Part shown: one piece after another, positions 53,345 to 62,921 of the stretch
How the letters are laid out: every line of letters starts with the position of its first letter
Numbering within the stretch: position 1 is the stretch's first letter
NCBI GenBank assembly: GCA_934140575.1
Contig: CAKPBJ010000001.1
Span: 186,001 to 250,000 of the forward strand
Length of the DNA stretch: 64,000 bases
From: an uncultured Bacilli bacterium
Lineage (GTDB): Bacteria; Bacillota_I; Bacilli_A; RF39; UBA660
Direction: 5' to 3'
The notes under the pieces: model-generated
Database searches by the model: none
What the model was told of the DNA's origin: nothing
The model's input: the letters and a program-made list of their open reading frames with translations, nothing else
Translations under genes and position numbers: made by a program

Positions 53345-56288
53345 TTGTGTCTCCTTCTAATAGTTTTATTCTATCTATAATAATTTGAATTTCATTAAGA
53401 CGTTTTTCTACTTTACCTCTTACTTTTATTAACATGCCACTTTCTAAATTTGGATATTTATTAAAAGTTTTAGGAAATAAAACAAATTCAGTGGATGATG
53501 TTTCATCACTACCGGTAATGAATGCCATCTTGTCTCCTTTTTTTGTATTAATTGTTTTTATTTTTTCTATTAATATTAATACATCTACTTGTTTATCATA
53601 ATAATCATTTATTTTATTTATTGGTATTGCGTATGGATTATCTTTTTTATAAAAACTTGTCGGATGACATGATAAATAAAATCCGAATACTTCTTTTTCT
53701 TTTTCTAGTAAATAAGAATTTTTATATTCTTCTTTTATTTCTATATCTGGTTTCATTACAAGTGATGGGTCAATGTCTTTAGTTAGTTCTGCATAGTTAT
53801 ATAGACTATCTAAATTATAAATTAGTGTAGCTCTATTAAATTTAAATTCTTTGAAGACATCTGCGTAAATTAATGTTTCTAATGTTTTCTTACCTATACC
53901 TGCTATTGATAATCTACTGAAGCAGTCATATATATCTTTAAATTGACCTTCTTCTTTTGCTTTTTTTATTTGCTCTGTAACTACATTTCCAATTGATTTT
54001 ATATTAGATATTGGATAAATAATTTTATTATTACTTACTATATATCTTGAATCACTATTACTTATTGTAGGTTTTTCTATTTCTATTTTGTTTGCCTTTG
54101 CTTCTAAAATGTATTCATTTGTTTTTGTTTCACTACCTATTACATTGCTTAGTAAGTTAGCAAAGAATATTGTTTTGTAGTGACACTTTAGATAAGCCAT
54201 TTTATATGCTACTACTGAATATACTACAGAGTGAGATTTATTGAAACCATATCCTGCGAAATTTAGGACTAGATTAAATAGTTCTTTAGCTTGTTTTTCA
54301 TCATGTCCCATCTCTTTACTTTTTCTAATAAATTTTTCTTCTTCTGATTTTAAAAGTTCTACTTTTTTCTTAGACATTGCACGTCTTAAGATATCTGCTT
54401 CTCCAAGAGAATATCCGGCATAAACATTTGCAAGTTGCATTATCTGTTCTTGATATATTAAAAGTCCATATGTATTTTTTGTGACTTCTTCTAATGACTT
54501 GTCAAGATATGTTATTTTTTCTTCATTATGTTTTCTTTTTATATATGTGTCGATATTAATTGCTGCTCCTGGTCTAAATAAAGCTATAGCTGCAAAGATA
54601 TCTTCAAATGTAGATGGTTTTAGTCTACGCAAGAAATTTCTCATTCCACTAGATTCAAATTGGAATATTCCACAAGTATTAGCTGTTTTAAACATTTCTA
54701 ATGTTTCTTTATCATCTAATGGTATTTTTGAAAAGACTACTTCTTTATTTTCTATTGTTTTTATGTCATTTATGATGTTGTCTATTAAAGTTAAGTTTTT
54801 TATTACTAAGAAGTCCATTTTTAATAGTCCAAGTTCTTCTAAATACTCCATTGAATAACTTGTAAGATACATATCATCTGTTTTATATAGTGGTAGTACT
54901 TCATCTAAGTCTTTTTTACTCATAATGATACCTGCGGCATGTTGTGATGTGTGTCTTGGGAATCCTTCTAGTTTAACAGCTATTTTAAACATATTTGAAA
55001 GAATCATATCACTTTCTACATGTGCTTTGAATGATTCATTGTTATTATATATATCTTCTAGTTTTTCTTTTGAATTAGCCGGGATATATTTACATAGAGC
55101 ATCTACTTTATATAAAGGAATATTCAAAACTCTCGAGGTATCTCTTATTGCCTGTTTTGCGGCCATTGTTCCAAATGTTATTATTCCACTTACTCTTTTT
55201 TCTCCATATTTTTCTTTTACATAATTTATTACTAATTCTCTTTTATTATCCGGAAAGTCGGTATCTATATCTGGCATTGTTTTTCTTTCTGGATTCAGAA
55301 AACGTTCAAATAGTAAATCATATTTTAATGGATCAATATCAGTTATACCTAGTGAATAAGCAACAAGTGAACCTGCGGCACTTCCTCTTCCTGGTCCTAC
55401 TAGTATCTTATTTTTTTTAGCATATTTTATGAAGTCATAAACTACTAAAAAGTAATTAGCAAATCCCATTTCATTTATTATTTTTAATTCTTTTATTAAT
55501 CGTTCTTGATAATTTTTTGGAACATTTCCATTTAGTCTTTTATTTATACCTACTCTACATAACTCATATAAATACTGTTTGGGATCACTACATTCATAGA
55601 TTGGTAATAAATTTTCAGCCTTTGGAAATTGTAAATTACAGTTATCTGCTAATTTATTAGTATTAATTAATCCTACATTGTCAGTTAATTCATAGATGTC
55701 AACAATATTTAATTCGCATTCTTTTGTGTTATATTCTATTTCGTCAGTAATTGTTTTTCCATCTCTAATACGATATAGGTATGGTAATATGTATTCATCA
55801 TTCTTATTCAAGTAAAGAGCTTGTCTATAGAAGATGATATTTTTAGTAAATAAAAGGGCTTCTTGTTCTTCTTTTTTATTTGTATATCCTAAATAAAATT
55901 CTTCATAAATAGTTTTTAATAAATCGAATGACTCTTTATATTGAAATGGTAGTACTGTTATTGTATTTTTATTATGTTTTTTTAAATCATCTATTGTTAT
56001 TTTTCTTTCATTTTGAATAGTTGATAGTTTTATTAGGTTTAGATAGCCTTGATAGTCTTTGGCATATGTTACTAATGTAAATTCATCTAAGTTTAATTCT
56101 AATCCAATTACTGGTTTTATATTTACTTTCTCACATTTTTTAATAAATTCCATAGTTCCAAACATATTTGAATCAGTTATTGCGATGCTTGGTAGTTGCT
56201 TAGTTTTGGCATAGTCTATAATATCATCTATTTTTAAAAGACTTGATAATAAATTATAATTGCTTTTATTATATAGCGGTGTATACAT
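53334..56288 (-). CDS. dnaE: DNA polymerase III alpha subunit (DnaE)
   Basis: 984 residues, short for DnaE (about 1100 in Bacillus). The polymerase core has GPGRGSAAGSLVAYSLGITD, PDIDTDFPDNKRE (catalytic Asp pair) and a later YGLLIYQEQIMQLA and GYGFNKSHSVVYS. C-terminal helix-hairpin-helix and OB-fold (LIKVRGKVEKR) follow. The N-terminal PHP domain is degenerate: the usual H-x-H opening is replaced by YTPLYNKSNY and the D-H in ALTDHGN by ITDSNMFG, so it probably lost PHP metal binding. It is DnaE-type, not PolC (no exonuclease insertion). First gene of the operon with lspA. Start: ATG after GAGGAGTGATAG. Confidence 0.9.
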   Translation of the reverse strand: MYTPLYNKSNYNLLSSLLKIDDIIDYAKTKQLPSIAITDSNMFGTMEFIKKCEKVNIKPVIGLELNLDEFTLVTYAKDYQGYLNLIKLSTIQNERKITIDDLKKHNKNTITVLPFQYKESFDLLKTIYEEFYLGYTNKKEEQEALLFTKNIIFYRQALYLNKNDEYILPYLYRIRDGKTITDEIEYNTKECELNIVDIYELTDNVGLINTNKLADNCNLQFPKAENLLPIYECSDPKQYLYELCRVGINKRLNGNVPKNYQERLIKELKIINEMGFANYFLVVYDFIKYAKKNKILVGPGRGSAAGSLVAYSLGITDIDPLKYDLLFERFLNPERKTMPDIDTDFPDNKRELVINYVKEKYGEKRVSGIITFGTMAAKQAIRDTSRVLNIPLYKVDALCKYIPANSKEKLEDIYNNNESFKAHVESDMILSNMFKIAVKLEGFPRHTSQHAAGIIMSKKDLDEVLPLYKTDDMYLTSYSMEYLEELGLLKMDFLVIKNLTLIDNIINDIKTIENKEVVFSKIPLDDKETLEMFKTANTCGIFQFESSGMRNFLRRLKPSTFEDIFAAIALFRPGAAINIDTYIKRKHNEEKITYLDKSLEEVTKNTYGLLIYQEQIMQLANVYAGYSLGEADILRRAMSKKKVELLKSEEEKFIRKSKEMGHDEKQAKELFNLVLNFAGYGFNKSHSVVYSVVAYKMAYLKCHYKTIFFANLLSNVIGSETKTNEYILEAKANKIEIEKPTISNSDSRYIVSNNKIIYPISNIKSIGNVVTEQIKKAKEEGQFKDIYDCFSRLSIAGIGKKTLETLIYADVFKEFKFNRATLIYNLDSLYNYAELTKDIDPSLVMKPDIEIKEEYKNSYLLEKEKEVFGFYLSCHPTSFYKKDNPYAIPINKINDYYDKQVDVLILIEKIKTINTKKGDKMAFITGSDETSSTEFVLFPKTFNKYPNLESGMLIKVRGKVEKRLNEIQIIIDRIKLLEGDTNEE

Positions 56289-56385
56289 AGACTATCACTC
56301 CTCGTATTTATTTTATCATATTTTAATATTATTTTGGGTATTAAGATTACATAAGGGCATTTTCCCTGATATTTAGGAAATTTAT

Positions 56386-56414
56386 TTGACTTTAAGTTAA
56401 TTTTATGGTAAAGT
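56386..56414 (+). promoter_or_regulatory. rpmB promoter
   Basis: TTGACT (56386-56391), 17-nt spacer, TAAAGT (56409-56414), 38 bases before the rpmB start; divergent from dnaE. Confidence 0.65.
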
Positions 56415-56452
56415 TATAAAGCAGAACGAAGTAATACCGAAGGAGGGATAAT

Positions 56453-56632
56453 ATGGCAGTTAATATTACTACTAGAAAAGATAATGTAAAAAACATTAGA
56501 TCTCATGCTTTAAACACTACTAAGAAGAGACAAAACTTAAATCTACAAGTATTTAGACTTGAAGATGGTACAAAAGTTAGACTTTCAGCTAAAGAAATTA
56601 GAACTTTAAGAAAAAATGAAAAAGCTGCTTAA
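56453..56632 (+). CDS. rpmB: 50S ribosomal protein L28
   Basis: 59 residues, basic, matching L28: RKDNVKNIRSHALNTTKKRQN (the S-H-A motif and K-R run), then a beta segment and RLSAKEIRTLRKNEK. Slightly shorter than the usual 62-65 residues and without zinc Cys pairs. It binds 23S rRNA near the E site of the large subunit. It has a strong AAGGAGG site five bases before ATG, a promoter and its own terminator, as expected for a monocistronic ribosomal gene. Divergent from dnaE. Confidence 0.9.
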   Translation: MAVNITTRKDNVKNIRSHALNTTKKRQNLNLQVFRLEDGTKVRLSAKEIRTLRKNEKAA

Positions 56633-56658
56633 TTATTAATTGAGCAGTTTTTATTTTG
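56625..56658 (+). terminator. Terminator of rpmB
   Basis: CTGCTTAATT and AATTGAGCAG form a stem with a T run after it. Confidence 0.85.
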
Positions 56659-56678
56659 TTATTTTTACTAATAATTTA

Positions 56679-56709
56679 AAAAACTGATACTTTTGCATCA
56701 GCTTTTTTT
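56679..56709 (-). terminator. Terminator of the zinc-ribbon gene at 56708
   Basis: CTGAT-loop-ATCAG on the minus strand followed by six Us. Confidence 0.7.
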
Positions 56710-57322
56710 AATATCCTATATCATCTAATATATCTTTTACATCATCTTTATATTTATAGTTTACATTTACATAAACTGCGGTATTTTCAATTCTTGATAT
56801 TACTTGATATTTATTATTTGCTTCTTGTGAATATCTTGAATATTTATCAAAATTTACGTATGAATATGTACTTCCACTACCTGTTTCTTTTTTAAATACT
56901 TCAACATTGTTGTCGTAGAAATTTTTTGCATAGTCAGAATTTGATAAATCATAGAATTCTATTTGGTAAGTGTAATCTTCTGATATAGCTAAGTAGGCTT
57001 TGTTTACATAACTATAATTTGAAAATTGAGCTGTTACATCTTTTATTATGAAGTCTTCTTCTTCCATTGTGGTTTTAAATTCAGATGCGGTAATTGGATT
57101 TTTACTTGTAACTATATCTTTACCTACTATAAGTAAAAATGATGCAATACCAGCTATTATTAATAGCACTACTCCAATTATAATAAATGGTAAAAATTTT
57201 AATATTTTTGGTGTTTGTTTTTGTACTTGTTGGGGCTGAGCAACATTATTTATTGGCGAACCACAGTTGGTACAAAATTTTGAATTTTCATTAATTTTAT
57301 TTCCACAATTTCTGCAGTACAT
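56708..57322 (-). CDS. Zinc-ribbon, single-span envelope protein
   Basis: 204 residues. Two CxxC pairs (CRNCGNKINENSKFCTNCG, residues 3-21) form a cytoplasmic zinc ribbon. A hydrophobic segment (about 46-66) follows, then an extracytoplasmic domain (about 75-204) with YQIEFYDLSNSDYAKNFYDNN and AVYVNVNYKYKDDV. This zinc-ribbon-TM-domain design is common in Firmicute proteins of unknown role. The start is an ATG after AAAGGAG. It lies 31 bases downstream of a single-span gene of similar design, so the two are probably cotranscribed. Confidence 0.7.
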   Translation of the reverse strand: MYCRNCGNKINENSKFCTNCGSPINNVAQPQQVQKQTPKILKFLPFIIIGVVLLIIAGIASFLLIVGKDIVTSKNPITASEFKTTMEEEDFIIKDVTAQFSNYSYVNKAYLAISEDYTYQIEFYDLSNSDYAKNFYDNNVEVFKKETGSGSTYSYVNFDKYSRYSQEANNKYQVISRIENTAVYVNVNYKYKDDVKDILDDIGY

Positions 57323-57353
57323 ATTATCACTCCTTTATGTAGTGCATTTTATT

Positions 57354-58040
57354 TTATTGACAAGTATATCCTTTAGCTAACATATCAGCTTGAACGTTTT
57401 CTTTTGTAGTATTTGCGACATAATCAATAATTGTATATGTTGTTTGTTGTTGCTTTTCTGGGAATGTTGTCAAATCTAATTTTGTATAATCTACTGTTGT
57501 TGTTGAAATTATACCAGTTCCTGCTGGAGTTAAGACAACTTCATATCCTGGTATTGATACTAAATATTGTTGGAAAGCAACTTTATAATTCTCAATTGCA
57601 TTAGGTCCAATTGCACTTCCTGGAGTTGGATTAATTGATGTAGTTCTTACAAATTTTGTTAATGCATTATTTTCAAATGTATATATTGTATTATATATTT
57701 GATCTGTTCCATCAGTACCATTTACAATTGTATATGTACATTTTAATGTATCTTTTTGTGATGTGTTTTCTCTTTTTTGAACAGTTGGTGAGTCATTATC
57801 TGATACAGGCTCAGAGGTTAGAGTTTGAACCACACCAAATGTTGTTCCAAAGAAAATAGACAAAGCGCCTATAATAGCAACTATAATTGCTGGTTTCTTA
57901 CTAATTGACTTTTCATATCTAGCAGCTTCTTCTACATCTTTTAAATTTAAAACTTGTGTTTTTTGTAATTCTTCTTGACTCATATTTTGATAATTTATAT
58001 TTTGTTGTCTTTGATTTCTAATGTTATTATTTTGGTTCAT
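57354..58040 (-). CDS. Single-span membrane-anchored protein, unknown function
   Basis: 228 residues. A cytoplasmic Asn/Gln-rich N-terminus (about 1-45) precedes one membrane segment (about 50-72, PAIIVAIIGALSIFFGTTFGVV) and an extracytoplasmic domain starting near 85 that contains two Cys (one in LKCTYTIV, one at the C-terminal KGYTCQ), which may form a disulfide. A GAGGTGGG site precedes the ATG at 58040. It lies 31 bases upstream of the zinc-ribbon protein gene. No catalytic motif is recognised. Confidence 0.6.
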   Translation of the reverse strand: MNQNNNIRNQRQQNINYQNMSQEELQKTQVLNLKDVEEAARYEKSISKKPAIIVAIIGALSIFFGTTFGVVQTLTSEPVSDNDSPTVQKRENTSQKDTLKCTYTIVNGTDGTDQIYNTIYTFENNALTKFVRTTSINPTPGSAIGPNAIENYKVAFQQYLVSIPGYEVVLTPAGTGIISTTTVDYTKLDLTTFPEKQQQTTYTIIDYVANTTKENVQADMLAKGYTCQ

Positions 58041-58157
58041 AATTCCCACCTCTATCTTAATTACATTATATTAGAATTATTATAATTATTCAAGCAAAAT
58101 CTTATATTTCTACTTTTTTAGACTTGATGGTTTACTTTTATATTTTTTGCTTTTATC

Positions 58158-58184
58158 AAAAAAAACACTATCTTTCGATAGTGT
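58158..58184 (-). terminator. Terminator of typA
   Basis: ACACTATC-GAAA-GATAGTGT stem followed by eight Us on the minus strand. Confidence 0.92.
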
Positions 58185-58188
58185 AATT

Positions 58189-60003
58189 TTACTTCTTATT
58201 TCTTGCGTCAAATTTCTTTCTTTCTTCTGTATTTAATATTCTTTTACGTAGTCTAATGTTGTTTGGTGTTACTTCTACTAATTCATCTGAATTAATATAG
58301 TCAAGTGCATATTCCAAAGTGATTGGTCTAGGTCTTTTTAACACTACTGTATGATCAGAACCTGATGCTCTTGTGTTTGTTAATTGTTTTCCTTTTACAA
58401 CATTAACTGCAAGATCAGAATCTCTATTACATTCTCCTACAATCATTCCTTCGTAAACTTCTACTCCTGGCTCAATAAACATAGTTCCTCTATCTTCTAG
58501 GTTACCGATAGAATATGCTGTAGAGTTTCCATTTTCCATTGAAACTAAAACTCCTAGTTTTCTTTCACCAATTACGATATTTTCATATGGTTTATATTCT
58601 TTGAATGTATGGTTCATGATACCATAACCTTTTGTCATAGTCATGAAATCTGTTGAGAATCCTAAAAGTCCACGAGATGGAATTGTATATAATAATCTAA
58701 CTTGATTTTCAAAATTAGTCATACTTTCCATTTTACCACCACGAACACCTAATTGTTCAATTACTGTTCCTACTGAATCTTCTGGTACTTCTATTTGTAA
58801 TTCTTCGTATGGTTCACATTTTACTCCATCTATTTCTTTAATAATTACGTTTGGTTTTGATACTTCAAGTTCAAATCCTTCACGTCTCATGTTTTCTATT
58901 AATATTCCTAAATGTAATTCTCCACGTCCACTAACTAAGAATGATTCATTTGTTGCTGGTTCAACTTTCAATGATACATCTCTTTGTGTTTCTTTATTTA
59001 ATCTTTCTTCTATTTTTCTAGCTGTTACGATTTTTCCGTCTCTTCCAACGAATGGAGATGAGTTTGCACCAAATGTCATTTGAAGAGTTGGCTCATCGAT
59101 ATGTAATGGAGTAAGTGGTAGGATATGATCATTATTACATACTGTTTCTCCTACTGAGATATCAGCAAGACCAGATATTGCGATAATGTCTCCTGCTTCT
59201 GCTTCATTGATTTCTACTCTATTGTATCCGTAGTATCCAAATAATTTTTGGATTCTAAATTGTTTTGTAGTTCCATCTAGTCTACAGCAAGTTACCATTT
59301 CACCTGTTTTAATTGTTCCGTTTGCTACTCTACCAATTCCAATTCTTCCTACAAATTCATTGTAATCTAATAAAGCTGGTTGGAATTGTAATGGAGCATC
59401 TTTGTCTCCAGTTGGAGCTGGTATTTCTTCTATTATTTTATCTAATAACTCAGCAAATCCTGGAGTTTGAGTAGATAAATCTTCATCTAATGAACAAGTA
59501 TTGTTTAGGGCTGATGCATAAATAACATCAAAATCTAATGCTTCTTCATCTGCACCTAATTCAATAAATAAATCTAATACTTCGTCAACAACTTGTTTAC
59601 ATCTTGCACTTGGTTTATCAACCTTGTTTATTACAACGATTGGTTTTACTTTTGCTTCAAAAGCTTTCTTTAAAACGAATCTTGTTTGTGGCATTGCTCC
59701 TTCATATGCGTCAACTACTAGGATAACACCATCTACCATATTCATTATACGTTCAACTTCTCCACCAAAGTCTGCATGTCCTGGTGTATCTAGAATATTT
59801 ATTCTTACACCCTTATAATCTAATGCTGTTGTTTTTGCTAAAATTGTAATTCCACGCTCTTTTTCTAGAGAGTTTGAATCCATTGACATATTACTTAAGT
59901 CTTCATTATCTCTAAACATACCAGAATGTTTTAAGATACAATCAACTAATGTTGTTTTTCCATGGTCAACATGGGCAATAATTGCTACATTTCTTTTTTC
60001 CAT
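58189..60003 (-). CDS. typA: Ribosome-associated GTPase TypA/BipA
   Basis: 604 residues. G1 AHVDHGKTT, G2-region RGITILAK, G3 DTPGHADFGGEV, G4 NKVDKPSAR, then EF-G-like domains II, III and V and a C-terminal domain with RGGKMESM and SRGLLGFSTDFMT, typical of TypA/BipA. It binds 70S ribosomes and affects stress adaptation and late assembly. The ATG at 60003 is seven bases from GAGGTG; an extension to 60036 lacks a ribosome site. Monocistronic with its own terminator. Confidence 0.93.
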   Translation of the reverse strand: MEKRNVAIIAHVDHGKTTLVDCILKHSGMFRDNEDLSNMSMDSNSLEKERGITILAKTTALDYKGVRINILDTPGHADFGGEVERIMNMVDGVILVVDAYEGAMPQTRFVLKKAFEAKVKPIVVINKVDKPSARCKQVVDEVLDLFIELGADEEALDFDVIYASALNNTCSLDEDLSTQTPGFAELLDKIIEEIPAPTGDKDAPLQFQPALLDYNEFVGRIGIGRVANGTIKTGEMVTCCRLDGTTKQFRIQKLFGYYGYNRVEINEAEAGDIIAISGLADISVGETVCNNDHILPLTPLHIDEPTLQMTFGANSSPFVGRDGKIVTARKIEERLNKETQRDVSLKVEPATNESFLVSGRGELHLGILIENMRREGFELEVSKPNVIIKEIDGVKCEPYEELQIEVPEDSVGTVIEQLGVRGGKMESMTNFENQVRLLYTIPSRGLLGFSTDFMTMTKGYGIMNHTFKEYKPYENIVIGERKLGVLVSMENGNSTAYSIGNLEDRGTMFIEPGVEVYEGMIVGECNRDSDLAVNVVKGKQLTNTRASGSDHTVVLKRPRPITLEYALDYINSDELVEVTPNNIRLRKRILNTEERKKFDARNKK

Positions 60004-60072
60004 AATACTACACCTCTTCTTTGCGTCGCCACTCATTATAGCATAAAATCCATGGTATTACTAGAGGTTTAC

Positions 60073-60102
60073 AAAAAAAAGAGTATTTTTTATGTACTCT
60101 TT
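60073..60102 (-). terminator. Terminator of the M48 peptidase gene
   Basis: AAAGAGTA-loop-TACTCTTT followed by eight Us on the minus strand. Confidence 0.85.
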
Positions 60103-60166
60103 TTGATATTTATTATAACTAAAAACTTGGAAGTTAATAATATTAATTATTTTTTACGATAATTTT

Positions 60167-61774
60167 TTACATAACAATTCCTAAAATAATTAAAACAACA
60201 GCAAGTATAATTCCTAGTATTTGAATTACTTTATATGTTGGATAACTGCATAATCTCTTTACTTTACCATCTACTTCAATTGTATTAATTTCAATATATG
60301 GTACTGGACTTCTTCTATACCATCCTTTTATCTTAGCAGTTTTATTAAAATATTCTGGAGCTTTAAAAAGTGCAAATATTTTGTCTTGAAGTTTTAGAGG
60401 TTGTTTATAATCTAGAAAAATAATTCCAGTTTCATCTCTAATAACAAAATCTTCATTAAAAATACAACCAGGATTTCCCCTACCAATAATAGTTCCTTCT
60501 ATTTCGCAGGGAATAGATGTTATTTCTGACACTTTCACTTTTTCTAGTAGGCTACTTACTGTGGTTTTATTATAATCTTTATTTTTATATCTTCTATTTA
60601 CTTTTATTTTCCATGTAAAAATCATTACTAGTAACATTATACCAACTACTATAAATGGGGACATTACTGGATATAGCAAATATATGAAGAATATTAGAAT
60701 AGCTAATAATATTCCTATTAGTGGCATCCAACTGATTAATAAATCTATTAAGAAGTCATCTACATAAGATTCTTCTTTTTGTAAGTCAAAGATTATATAT
60801 GGCTCTTGATTATATTCTTTACTTGATTTAGATATTTCTAATAATCTTCTTGATATTAGTGGATGTGTTGAATTTAGTTGATAAATGAAAGCCCATGGAT
60901 TCCACATTTCCCATTTCATGGCATTTTTTATCATATTCTTATCAATACTGCCTGATTTACTATAACTTGATACTACTAATGTTTTTGATGTTTTTGAATC
61001 AAATATTCCTAACGCATTTGATCTTGATACTGAATGTTTTTTATTAGAGTCTGCAGTTGTTGTTAGACCATACCCTATTTTTACAAGAGCTTGAGCAAGT
61101 GAGTTTGGATTTTTGGTAACTTTTATTGAAAAGTCATCAGCATAATATTCTCTTGTTCTTGATAGCCATAGAATTATATAATTTGAAAATAAATAGAATA
61201 GATAAGCAATTAATCCTATTAGTTCTGCATAAGATGAATTTTTATTATTATTACTTCTATTATCTAATATAGTTACTTCATATATAAAATATAGTACTAG
61301 TGGTACTAGTTGAGCCATTGTCATAAATAACATATCATAGTGAACTGCATGTCCTAATTCGTGCCCTACTACTGCTTTTACTTCATCTTCTGTTAATAGT
61401 TCAAATATACCTTTTGTTAGAACGATTCTTGCATCATTTTTTGTATGTCCATAAGTAAAAGCATTTGGAGATGAATCATCAATATATCCAATACGAGGAT
61501 ATTTCATATTATTTTCTCTACAGATATTTTCAATAAATTGCTTTAAGTAGTCTGGCAATTCATAGTCAAATTTTGCATTATAAAACCACTTCATTGAAAC
61601 ATCTGTTAAGAATGGAGAAATCATAAATTGTATAATTAAAATAAATATACTTAGTAATATACCATTTGATGGTGGATATCCTAATAAAATAACAATTAAT
61701 ATTACTATTGCTGATAGTAATACATATAGACCAGTTATTGTTAATAGGGAAATTCCAAATAAATTCTTTTTCAT
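60167..61774 (-). CDS. M48-family membrane zinc metalloprotease (HtpX-like)
   Basis: 535 residues. N-terminal membrane helices (about 6-31 and 39-60), then the M48 catalytic block SSPNAFTYGH, VVGHELGHAVHYDM (H138, E139, H142) and a later REYYADDFS that supplies the third zinc Glu. Further helices at about 150-170, 190-210 and a pair near 355-395 give a multi-span topology. The C-terminal soluble part (about 420-515) contains beta segments with YRRSPVPYIEI. It is longer than HtpX (about 300). It likely cleaves membrane proteins in quality control. Start: ATG after AGAGGTG. Confidence 0.82.
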   Translation of the reverse strand: MKKNLFGISLLTITGLYVLLSAIVILIVILLGYPPSNGILLSIFILIIQFMISPFLTDVSMKWFYNAKFDYELPDYLKQFIENICRENNMKYPRIGYIDDSSPNAFTYGHTKNDARIVLTKGIFELLTEDEVKAVVGHELGHAVHYDMLFMTMAQLVPLVLYFIYEVTILDNRSNNNKNSSYAELIGLIAYLFYLFSNYIILWLSRTREYYADDFSIKVTKNPNSLAQALVKIGYGLTTTADSNKKHSVSRSNALGIFDSKTSKTLVVSSYSKSGSIDKNMIKNAMKWEMWNPWAFIYQLNSTHPLISRRLLEISKSSKEYNQEPYIIFDLQKEESYVDDFLIDLLISWMPLIGILLAILIFFIYLLYPVMSPFIVVGIMLLVMIFTWKIKVNRRYKNKDYNKTTVSSLLEKVKVSEITSIPCEIEGTIIGRGNPGCIFNEDFVIRDETGIIFLDYKQPLKLQDKIFALFKAPEYFNKTAKIKGWYRRSPVPYIEINTIEVDGKVKRLCSYPTYKVIQILGIILAVVLIILGIVM

Positions 61775-61834
61775 AATTTTACACACCTCTTTATTCTATA
61801 TTTAAATTATATGTTCTTTTTTATTTTCTAGCAA

Positions 61835-61871
61835 GAAAAAAGAATTATATTATCTTTTGTTATAATTCTTT
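61835..61871 (-). terminator. Terminator of the HAD phosphatase gene
   Basis: AAAGAATTATA and TATAATTCTTT arms flank an 11-nt loop and precede a U run on the minus strand. Confidence 0.75.
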
Positions 61872-62556
61872 AATGTAGAAGTGAATCTATATATTCATTT
61901 AATTCATTAAACTCTTCTTTTTTTAGTTCATTTAGTTTAGGATGATGTTCTTTTATTATGGCACCATTAAATGTTTTTAACATTTCATAGTCATTATCAT
62001 TATCCCCTATTACATATAATTTATTATATTCAAGATTTTCTATATTTAATAATCTTTTTAGGGCATGTTCTTTATTCACACTTTTTTCAATTATATTTAC
62101 GTGAGTTCTACTTGCGTATATATGAACATTTACTTTTTCTTGTATTAATTTAACTATTCTTTCTTTTTCTTCATCATCTGTACAATTTACTACTATTTTT
62201 ACACAGTCATTCATATTTGTTGTTTTATTATAACCATCATCTAAATAGTAATCAGCATTTATACTATCTAAAATATCTGTTGCTTTTTCAATAGTATTTT
62301 TATCTAAGTTAATCGTATCTAAGCAATAATCAACACTATTAAATATTTTTGCTCCATCATCACAAACTAAGTATGTATATAAAATGTTATATTTTTTTAA
62401 ATACTTTTTTAAATCTGAATAGTTTCTGCCGGTTATTATGCAGAAGATATTTCCGTTTGAAATAAATTCATTAATTTTAAAAGCATTTCTTTTATTTTTT
62501 TCTTCATCTTCTAAAAAATAGATTGTATTATCAAAGTCACTTGCTAGTATTTTTAT
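61870..62556 (-). CDS. HAD-superfamily (Cof-type) phosphatase with apparent AUA start
   Basis: 228 residues. HAD motifs are complete: D7-x-D9-N-T at the start (SDFDNTIYF), motif II ITGRNYSDL, and motif IV GDNDNDYEML near the end; a cap domain lies between, as in Cof/sugar phosphatases. No ATG, GTG or TTG is available in frame near the start. The in-frame AUA at 62556, eight bases from AGGCAGG, sits exactly where family members begin (xKILASDFDNT). An ATG at 62214 would remove motifs I and II and cannot be right for a functional enzyme. So either AUA initiates or the gene lost its start by mutation. Confidence 0.7.
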   Translation of the reverse strand: MKILASDFDNTIYFLEDEEKNKRNAFKINEFISNGNIFCIITGRNYSDLKKYLKKYNILYTYLVCDDGAKIFNSVDYCLDTINLDKNTIEKATDILDSINADYYLDDGYNKTTNMNDCVKIVVNCTDDEEKERIVKLIQEKVNVHIYASRTHVNIIEKSVNKEHALKRLLNIENLEYNKLYVIGDNDNDYEMLKTFNGAIIKEHHPKLNELKKEEFNELNEYIDSLLH

Positions 62557-62688
62557 AAATATCGCCTGCCTTTCATCTAATATTAGTATACCTTATAAGT
62601 GACTGATGTGTAAAATATCTTTTTTGCTTACTTTTATTATTTTATATATTTAGTATAATTATTTAATAAGACTGAGTATAGAATTGAT

Positions 62689-62844
62689 ATGAAAACAATT
62701 GATTCATTGTACAAAAGTATTTATGATGAAGTAAGAAAAGTTCATAATTACGAAGTTTTTGAATTAAGTTATTATGAAATTAGTGCAAATAAAGAATTTA
62801 TAACATGGGTAAATGAGAAAGTTAGACAAGTAACAAGTATATAA
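62689..62844 (+). CDS. Small 51-residue ORF upstream of the AAA gene
   Basis: 51 residues, soluble: MKTIDSLYKSIYDEV..., with YYEISANKEFITWVNEKV and a charged, helical profile. A TATAAT lies at 62654-62659 upstream, but no clear Shine-Dalgarno precedes the ATG. It ends 78 bases before the MoxR-like gene. It could be a real small protein or a chance frame; codon use is AT-rich like its surroundings. I do not recognise a family. Confidence 0.4.
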   Translation: MKTIDSLYKSIYDEVRKVHNYEVFELSYYEISANKEFITWVNEKVRQVTSI

Positions 62845-62870
62845 AACAAGTAGATATAAATAATATTTAT

Positions 62871-62899
62871 TTGTTTTTTTTATTGATTAGTATTATAAT
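62871..62899 (+). promoter_or_regulatory. Promoter of the MoxR-like gene
   Basis: TTGTTT (62871-62876), 17-nt spacer, TATAAT (62894-62899); the start codon lies 22 bases downstream. Confidence 0.65.
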
Positions 62900-62921
62900 A
62901 TGCGAAAAAAGGAGGGGTTTT

